From an uncultured Clostridia bacterium (GTDB lineage Bacteria; Bacillota; Clostridia; UBA1381), in the NCBI GenBank assembly GCA_905235885.1, contig CAJONM010000107.1:1-9970 (forward strand): a DNA stretch of 9,970 nt, given 5' to 3'. The position numbers were made by a program, and so were the translations under genes. Shown piece after piece: positions 6,143 to 9,970 of the stretch; position 1 is the first letter of the stretch, and each line of letters starts with the position of its first letter. The notes beneath the pieces are model-generated. The model was not told where the DNA came from. It made no database searches and worked only from the letters and a program-made list of their open reading frames with translations.

Positions 6143-6905
6143 AAAAGCTTCCGCCTCCATGACTCCGCCCACTGGATGATGTATGCGTTGACGATCCGCC
6201 TCCGCTGCTTGTTTTCCGCTCCGATTTGGATATGTGCGTGTAGAGGAACATATCTCTTGAAGCGGTTATTTTCGCCGAGCCGCCTTTGGTGTATATATCC
6301 GCGTTTACGGGAGTTATGGCAGTATTCATACCTGATTTTACCATGCCCGAAATAACAAGCGCGATTATGAGAGCGATTATCATAATTACGATCATATTGC
6401 TTGTGGAGAGCGATACGGGCACGGAATATTGACCCTTTTCCTCGTATTGGGTCATGACATCATCGACAAACCCGACAAATTTATAGCAGGTTTCGGAATA
6501 ATCGCCCGCATCGGCGCTCTTGGCTAAGTTTTTGCCGACATATGATATGACCTTATCGGTAAAGGCATATATACAGCTTCCGCAGGTGGAAATATACCGT
6601 TCGTCCGGACCGATACTGAGCGTCATCAGTATTCCGCTGTAAGCATTGCCTCTGCCATAGCCGCCGTAGTCAAAAAAATCGTCGGAAAAGTCAACTATAG
6701 ATTGACCGTTCGTATCATTGACCGTAACTATAACAGCGTCTATATTGTGCTTATCGCTTACGCTTTCAAGAAGCGATTCGAGCTCTGCTATCTCTGCTTG
6801 GGACAGTATTCCGGCATAATCATTTACATAGTTTTTTGCCGACACTGCCGTATTGATGCACAGCAATATCATCATTGCCGCGAGGATCGAAAACAGTTTT
6901 TTCAT
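6141..6905 (-). CDS. TPM-domain protein, exported and membrane-anchored
   Basis: A 254-residue protein. Residues 1-23 are a signal peptide (MKKLFSILAAMMILL core, cleavage expected after AVSA). Residues about 25-155 fit the TPM (YgcG/TLP18.3/Psb32) domain: NYVNDYAGILSQAEIAELES at the start, DAVIVTVND, then DDFFDYGGYGRGNAYSGILM followed by ERYISTCG. Residues 171-188 (MIVIMIIALIIALVISGM) form a membrane helix. The short remainder ends in a Ser/Gly-rich tail with GGGSF at the very end, typical of this group. TPM domains lie outside the membrane; phosphatase, chaperone and repair roles have been proposed for relatives, and no activity can be assigned here. The ATG at 6905 overlaps the upstream stop as ATGA, indicating translational coupling to the zinc-ribbon gene. 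An in-frame ATG at 6920 lies inside that gene and is less likely. Confidence 0.85.
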   Translation of the reverse strand: MKKLFSILAAMMILLCINTAVSAKNYVNDYAGILSQAEIAELESLLESVSDKHNIDAVIVTVNDTNGQSIVDFSDDFFDYGGYGRGNAYSGILMTLSIGPDERYISTCGSCIYAFTDKVISYVGKNLAKSADAGDYSETCYKFVGFVDDVMTQYEEKGQYSVPVSLSTSNMIVIMIIALIIALVISGMVKSGMNTAITPVNADIYTKGGSAKITASRDMFLYTHISKSERKTSSGGGSSTHTSSSGRSHGGGSF

Positions 6906-7999
6906 GATACCAACCCCCATTTCTTAGCCAGCCAGCATATACCTGCACCGATCACCGTAATGAGCGCGAAAAGCCCAATTCTCAGAAGAAAGAGCTTGCC
7001 CTTATCAACGGGATATTGACCGACGATCTTGCCGGTCTGTCCGTTTATGGCGAATTTATATAAGCTGCCACCGTAGGCGACATTGAGCATCCATACGGGC
7101 AGAAGCGCGTATCGCACCTTACCGTCATGAAAACGAATGCTTGCGCTTTCGGTACGGACGGCGGCATATTTATGCGTATCGCGCATGAGGATAGACTCCA
7201 TAGACGAGCGTATGCGCTTATTGGCACGCTCTATACTGTCATCTACCGATACATCGTATTTATCCGCCAAATATCCTGAAAGGTAGGATGAATTAAATTT
7301 CACCGCATCACCGTAATCGAACGGCTCCAGCGCGTCCATATATTCATTTTCGGCCGCAAGCGATGCGTCGACGGGTATGTTTTCAAACTGCGCCTTGCCG
7401 CTCCTGAACAGTCTGTAAAAATCCGTTTTGACATAATCGTAGCGGCTGTCGTGCCATGTAGTCACGCGCTCGCCGGTGTATGTAATATCGGCGTCCGCGT
7501 CACAGTCAAACATCCAGAACGGGACATATACGCCCATGATCTTTTTCAGCTTTGACTCGCTTTTGAATGCCGAGGGGATAAGGAACTTCTTTTTCGCGCT
7601 GCTTTGCAGAAGCTCCATGGCGGATTTCTTTTCGACTCTGAACGGAATGATGTAATCGGGCATATACACGCCCTCAAATTTATCCTTCATTATCGTTGTG
7701 TTGCCGCAATAAGGGCAGATCGTCGCGCCGGTAGAATTATCGCCGGTTATCTGTGCGCCGCAAGAGGGGCATTCATATTCCCTCAGGGTCGTGTCCTCCA
7801 TTGTAAACTGACGCGGAGTATACTCGTTCCATTCATAATGGCTTTCTGAATTTGCCGCTTCATCCGCCTCGTAAACAAGCTTTATCGTTTCAGGTTCAAA
7901 ATCGTTTGAGCATGAAGCGCAGTGCAGCATCTGCTTTTCACCGCTGAAAACGAGAGGTGCTCCGCAGCATGGGCATTTATAGTTCTGAATTGTATCCAT
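6902..7999 (-). CDS. Double zinc-ribbon protein with C-terminal membrane helix
   Basis: A 365-residue protein. Two zinc ribbons open it: C9-P-C-C12 with C27-x2-C30, and C77-P-S-C80 with C95-P-Y-C98, both of the CPxCG rubredoxin-knuckle type (TFIIB/PriA-like ribbons). The middle, residues about 110-335, is a mixed alpha/beta region without a fold I recognise, containing GVYVPFWMFDCDADADITYT and, later, ALLPVWMLNVAYGGSLYKFA; these paired VPxWM-type strands suggest an internal duplication. Residues about 335-358 are a hydrophobic helix followed by KKWGLVS, so the bulk probably lies in the cytoplasm on a C-terminal anchor. Relatives are sometimes mislabelled as PriA helicase because of the ribbons; there is no helicase motif here. 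ATG 7999 is favoured over an in-frame TTG at 8005. The gene is first in a unit with the TPM gene. Function is unknown. Confidence 0.8.
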   Translation of the reverse strand: MDTIQNYKCPCCGAPLVFSGEKQMLHCASCSNDFEPETIKLVYEADEAANSESHYEWNEYTPRQFTMEDTTLREYECPSCGAQITGDNSTGATICPYCGNTTIMKDKFEGVYMPDYIIPFRVEKKSAMELLQSSAKKKFLIPSAFKSESKLKKIMGVYVPFWMFDCDADADITYTGERVTTWHDSRYDYVKTDFYRLFRSGKAQFENIPVDASLAAENEYMDALEPFDYGDAVKFNSSYLSGYLADKYDVSVDDSIERANKRIRSSMESILMRDTHKYAAVRTESASIRFHDGKVRYALLPVWMLNVAYGGSLYKFAINGQTGKIVGQYPVDKGKLFLLRIGLFALITVIGAGICWLAKKWGLVS

Positions 8000-8006
8000 A
8001 GTCAAT

Positions 8007-8014
8007 CACCACCT
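8007..8014 (-). promoter_or_regulatory. Ribosome binding site fixing the zinc-ribbon start at 7999
   Basis: On the minus strand AGGTGGTG lies 7 nt before ATG 7999. The upstream TTG at 8005 would leave only one base after this motif, which is too close, so the ATG is preferred. Confidence 0.7.
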
Positions 8015-8032
8015 AAATAATTATCTGGCATA

Positions 8033-8061
8033 AGTTTATCATAATTTCCGCGAAAAAGCAA
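8033..8061 (-). promoter_or_regulatory. Candidate promoter of the zinc-ribbon/TPM unit
   Basis: On the minus strand TTGCTT (8061-8056), a 17-nt spacer and TAAACT (8038-8033) form a moderate sigma-A promoter about 35 nt before the start codon. It lies back-to-back with the stronger plus-strand promoter at 8086. Confidence 0.45.
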
Positions 8062-8085
8062 TATATAAGGCTGTTTTTTTTGCTA

Positions 8086-8113
8086 TTGACATATCAAAAA
8101 AAGATGATATAAT
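8086..8113 (+). promoter_or_regulatory. Consensus sigma-A promoter of the DUF4428/lipoprotein unit
   Basis: Perfect TTGACA (8086-8091) and perfect TATAAT (8108-8113) are separated by 16 nt; transcription would start near 8120, about 30 nt before the start codon. The spacer contains ATATC (8091-8095) and GATAT (8106-8110), a 5-bp inverted repeat that a regulator could use. The first 16 bases equal those of the promoter at 1456. Confidence 0.9.
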
Positions 8114-8149
8114 GAAGATAGTAAAAAAATAGTAAAAGGAGGAAGTTTT

Positions 8150-9031
8150 ATGGGCTTGGGAGATTTTTTCAAACAAAAATTCGGCAAGCAGGTGTGCGCG
8201 CTGTGCGGAAATGAATGCGGAGTGATGCATCGTAAAAAGGTAAAGGGCGGAGAATATGTCTGCAATATATGCGAGAGAAAGTGCAGTAAATATGTCAGAT
8301 TATCCGAGCTTACAATCGATGAGGTAAAAGGTCATATCGAGTATATGAAGCGTCAGGAGAAGCTGTATCAGGATTGCTTTGAGGACGCAAAAAAGGAGCT
8401 GTTCCCGTCGCCGTATACTAAGCAGGGTATAGCCTTTGCCGATGAGCTGGGTATGTTTGAGATCGTAGACAGAAATAAGGTAGAGAACAAGGAGTATCAT
8501 GAGCTTTTCCGCTATGATCAGGTAATGGGCTATGAGCCATATGTAGAGAAGGACAGACCGACAGAGCCGGGCAAGCCGGAGGTATTTAAGGAGTCGGGCG
8601 TTAAGATCAGGCTTGTAGGCGTGCTTGACCGCGTTGAACAGGATGCAGACAAGGTAAAGCGCGGACTTCGTGCGCATCCGTACATAAAGCGTGAGATAAA
8701 GGTCGTTTTCCACACATCCGAAAAAGAAACTGACTATACAAACAATGCAATAGCTCATTTCGACTACATTTTCGGTGTGCATGATAATGAAAACGGTCTC
8801 TTTGGCTTGGGCATGAACAAGACCGAGAAGCGCAATCTCATGGGACAGGTTGCCGGCGTAAAAACGATCATGGACGCGGCAAAGATTGCCAAGAACGGCG
8901 AAGAGAGCCTGACGGAAGAGAAGAAAGCGGAAATAATGAAGAATATGGAAGCTATGGACAATGCCCAAACCGGTGGATTGGCGGTATATACAAAACTCGC
9001 CGATGCTGCTGAGGAAAAGGCATGGGGTTGA
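8150..9031 (+). CDS. DUF4428-type zinc-binding domain protein
   Basis: A 293-residue cytoplasmic protein without signal peptide or membrane segment. After a short amphipathic start (MGLGDFFKQKFGK), residues 16-45 carry a Cys cluster (C16-x2-C19-x3-C23, then C38-x2-C41-x3-C45) with the pattern CALCGNECGVMHRKKVKGGE of DUF4428 zinc modules. An acidic, helical region follows, then at about 165-230 an alpha/beta stretch (VKIRLVGVLDRVEQ, REIKVVFHTSEKE, AIAHFDYIFGVHD), and a charged helical C-terminus with possible coiled coil (about 245-275). The AAAGGAGG at 8135-8142 with 7 nt spacing supports ATG 8150, and a perfect promoter suggests high expression. It diverges from the zinc-ribbon/TPM pair and precedes a lipoprotein gene by 20 nt. 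Zinc-binding proteins on both sides of one promoter region suggest a shared process, but no function is known to me. Confidence 0.8.
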   Translation: MGLGDFFKQKFGKQVCALCGNECGVMHRKKVKGGEYVCNICERKCSKYVRLSELTIDEVKGHIEYMKRQEKLYQDCFEDAKKELFPSPYTKQGIAFADELGMFEIVDRNKVENKEYHELFRYDQVMGYEPYVEKDRPTEPGKPEVFKESGVKIRLVGVLDRVEQDADKVKRGLRAHPYIKREIKVVFHTSEKETDYTNNAIAHFDYIFGVHDNENGLFGLGMNKTEKRNLMGQVAGVKTIMDAAKIAKNGEESLTEEKKAEIMKNMEAMDNAQTGGLAVYTKLADAAEEKAWG

Positions 9032-9051
9032 TCTTAGAAGGGAGAGCATAA

Positions 9052-9687
9052 ATGAAAAAACTGTTATCTATAATCCTTACAGGTGTGGTCGCATTATCGC
9101 TTGCGGGATGTGAAAAAAAGGTAGATACCGATGAATCGGGCGTCTCAAGCAACGGGAGCGATGATGCTGCCGCTGTGGAGCAGGTAAAGCTCTACTACGG
9201 AACGGACAAACAATTTATAACGCTCTACAGACCCGAAAACTCCGAGTTTCAAATTGATCCGGATGAAGCGGATGACGATGACAATTACCTTGTAGAAATA
9301 TGCGAGAATGACTTAGCATGGGTAATGGATGTATGGGGCGATGTGGCATACTCATACGGCAACGGTGATGCGATAGCATACTATTACTACAATGGTGAAC
9401 TTAGCGAGGACACACAAGAGCTGTACACATCATTTGAGCAGGATGTACGCGATCTCGGCATAGAGTTCATGGGTAAGCCCGTAAAGCGCATCGAGTCCAG
9501 ATCTGTCGATGAAGGCGATGATGAGGAAGATGTAGATATATTTATCGGCATAGAATTCGAGGATACAAGAGACGGCGAGCATTGCGGCGACGGTCTTTTA
9601 GGCTATGAACTGAGTATGTATGACGAGGTACCGTCCGATGAGAAATACATAGAGCTGTTCAAGCAGGTATTCGGAATGGATAAATAA
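9052..9687 (+). CDS. Acidic lipoprotein of unknown function
   Basis: A 211-residue protein with a type II signal peptide: basic MKK, hydrophobic LLSIILTGVVALS, and the lipobox LAGC with the lipidated Cys at position 20, so the mature protein should be tethered to the outer face of the membrane. A low-complexity linker (EKKVDTDESGVSSNGSDDAA) leads into a very acidic body, with DPDEADDDD at about 68-76 and DEGDDEEDVD at about 152-161. The segment QVKLYYGTDKQFITLYRPEN resembles the start of small beta-rich binding domains common in Clostridia lipoproteins, but I recognise no family. The acidic patches might bind divalent metal; that is only a guess. GGGAG at 9040-9044 with 7 nt spacing supports the start. 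It lies 20 nt behind the DUF4428 gene and is probably cotranscribed with it. Confidence 0.8.
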   Translation: MKKLLSIILTGVVALSLAGCEKKVDTDESGVSSNGSDDAAAVEQVKLYYGTDKQFITLYRPENSEFQIDPDEADDDDNYLVEICENDLAWVMDVWGDVAYSYGNGDAIAYYYYNGELSEDTQELYTSFEQDVRDLGIEFMGKPVKRIESRSVDEGDDEEDVDIFIGIEFEDTRDGEHCGDGLLGYELSMYDEVPSDEKYIELFKQVFGMDK

Positions 9688-9696
9688 CATAACATA

Positions 9697-9764
9697 AGAA
9701 AAGAGAATAGTGAACGATACAAAAAGCACCCTGCTGACTGTATCTATTCACTATTCTCTTTTCT
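9697..9764. repeat. Long palindromic hairpin, terminator or MITE/REP-like element
   Basis: Bases 9697-9714 pair perfectly with 9747-9764 (18 bp). Inside, after a small bulge, GATAC (9716-9720) pairs with GTATC (9740-9744), and AGCA/TGCT (9725-9728/9732-9735) can close the tip. The right arm is T/C-rich on the plus strand and the structure starts 9 nt after the lipoprotein stop, so it may end that transcript. It also lies between convergent units and could stop the tRNA transcript. The GAATAGTGAA arms look like dispersed intergenic palindromes of gut Clostridia; copy number cannot be judged from one window. Confidence 0.6.
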
Positions 9765-9768
9765 CTTA

Positions 9769-9798
9769 GCTGCCGAATAAAACGAAGCAGCGTCTTTT
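9769..9798 (+). terminator. Weak hairpin with T-run behind the lipoprotein gene
   Basis: GCTGC (9769-9773) pairs with GCAGC (9787-9791), with an inner CG/CG pair, followed by GTCTTTT. It could act as a second terminator on the plus strand just before the convergent tRNA-Pro gene. The stem is short. Confidence 0.3.
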
Positions 9799-9874
9799 GG
9801 TCGGGATGACAGGATTTGAACCTGCGGCCCCTACGTCCCGAACGTAGTGCTCTACCAAACTGAGCCACATCCCG
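9798..9874 (-). tRNA. tRNA-Pro (anticodon CGG)
   Basis: The minus strand folds into a full cloverleaf: acceptor CGGGATG/CATCCCG, D stem GCTC/GAGC, anticodon stem CTACG/CGTAG around TTCGGGA (anticodon CGG, reading CCG), T arm GCAGG-TTCAAAT-CCTGT, discriminator A, and encoded CCA at 9800-9798. Length is 77 nt. Confidence 0.97.
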
Positions 9875-9881
9875 AAGTTGT

Positions 9882-9970
9882 TGGCGGAGGAGGTGGGATT
9901 CGAACCCACGAGCCCTTTCGGACTACCGCATTTCGAGTGCGGCCCGTTATGACCACTTCGATACTCCTCC
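9882..9970 (-). tRNA. tRNA-Ser (anticodon CGA)
   Basis: The minus strand gives acceptor GGAGGAG/CTCCTCC, anticodon stem CCGCA/TGCGG around CTCGAAA (anticodon CGA, reading UCG), a long variable arm AGTCC-gaaa-GGGCT as expected for class II tRNA, T arm GTGGG-TTCGAAT-CCCAC, discriminator G and encoded CCA at 9884-9882. The 5' end coincides with the window edge. It lies 7 nt before tRNA-Pro, so both probably come from one transcript started outside the window. Confidence 0.97.

Noticed and set aside
6902..7999. PriA helicase
   Set aside because: Only the zinc-ribbon Cys pairs resemble PriA; no Walker or helicase motifs and a C-terminal membrane helix instead.
9659..9868. Minus-strand reading frame starting MAQFGRALRSGRRGRRFKSC
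   Set aside because: It is the familiar translation of a tRNA-Pro gene read in a protein frame; the cloverleaf and encoded CCA explain the sequence.

Overview
This window looks like a chromosomal segment of a Clostridia-type Bacillota, probably an anaerobic gut or rumen lineage. The evidence is strong GGAGG-type ribosome binding sites, near-consensus sigma-A promoters, moderate GC by eye, DUF4428 and TPM-domain proteins, and tRNA genes with encoded CCA. The assignment is an inference; the window has no rRNA or other decisive marker.

Layout. Positions 1-1391 (+) hold the 3' end of an ftsK/spoIIIE DNA translocase gene and, 15 nt downstream, a complete folD. A consensus promoter (1456-1484) then drives a small SCP2-domain protein with a long Lys/Ala/Pro tail of KKPAA-type pentads. 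A hairpin with a T-run follows. Next come a eukaryote-like (type II) NADP isocitrate dehydrogenase and, 20 nt later, a FixC/geranylgeranyl-reductase-like flavoprotein. Immediately behind the flavoprotein is a decayed second copy of it: the N-terminal FAD-binding half is gone, an internal segment is missing, and there is a frameshift at an A-run. It is followed by a 241-residue protein whose layout and short motifs resemble ferredoxin-dependent bilin reductases (PcyA/PebA/HY2 family). A 20-bp perfect hairpin at 6098-6142 closes this block against convergent genes.

Positions 6141-7999 (-) hold a two-gene unit: a double zinc-ribbon protein with a C-terminal membrane helix and a translationally coupled (ATGA overlap) secreted or anchored TPM-domain protein. 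Diverging from it is a DUF4428 zinc-binding protein, with a perfect-consensus promoter, followed by an acidic lipoprotein. The right edge carries a long palindromic hairpin and two minus-strand tRNA genes, Pro(CGG) and Ser(CGA).

How the genes may work together. The ftsK-folD pair is housekeeping. The part most worth a second look is 1547-6099: a putative lipid carrier, an NADPH-producing dehydrogenase, an isoprenoid-reductase-like flavoprotein plus its relic, and a bilin-reductase-like protein. Co-orientation and spacing suggest a reductive pathway on a lipid or tetrapyrrole substrate, but this is inference. The zinc-ribbon/TPM/DUF4428/lipoprotein cluster looks like an envelope-associated module of unknown function.
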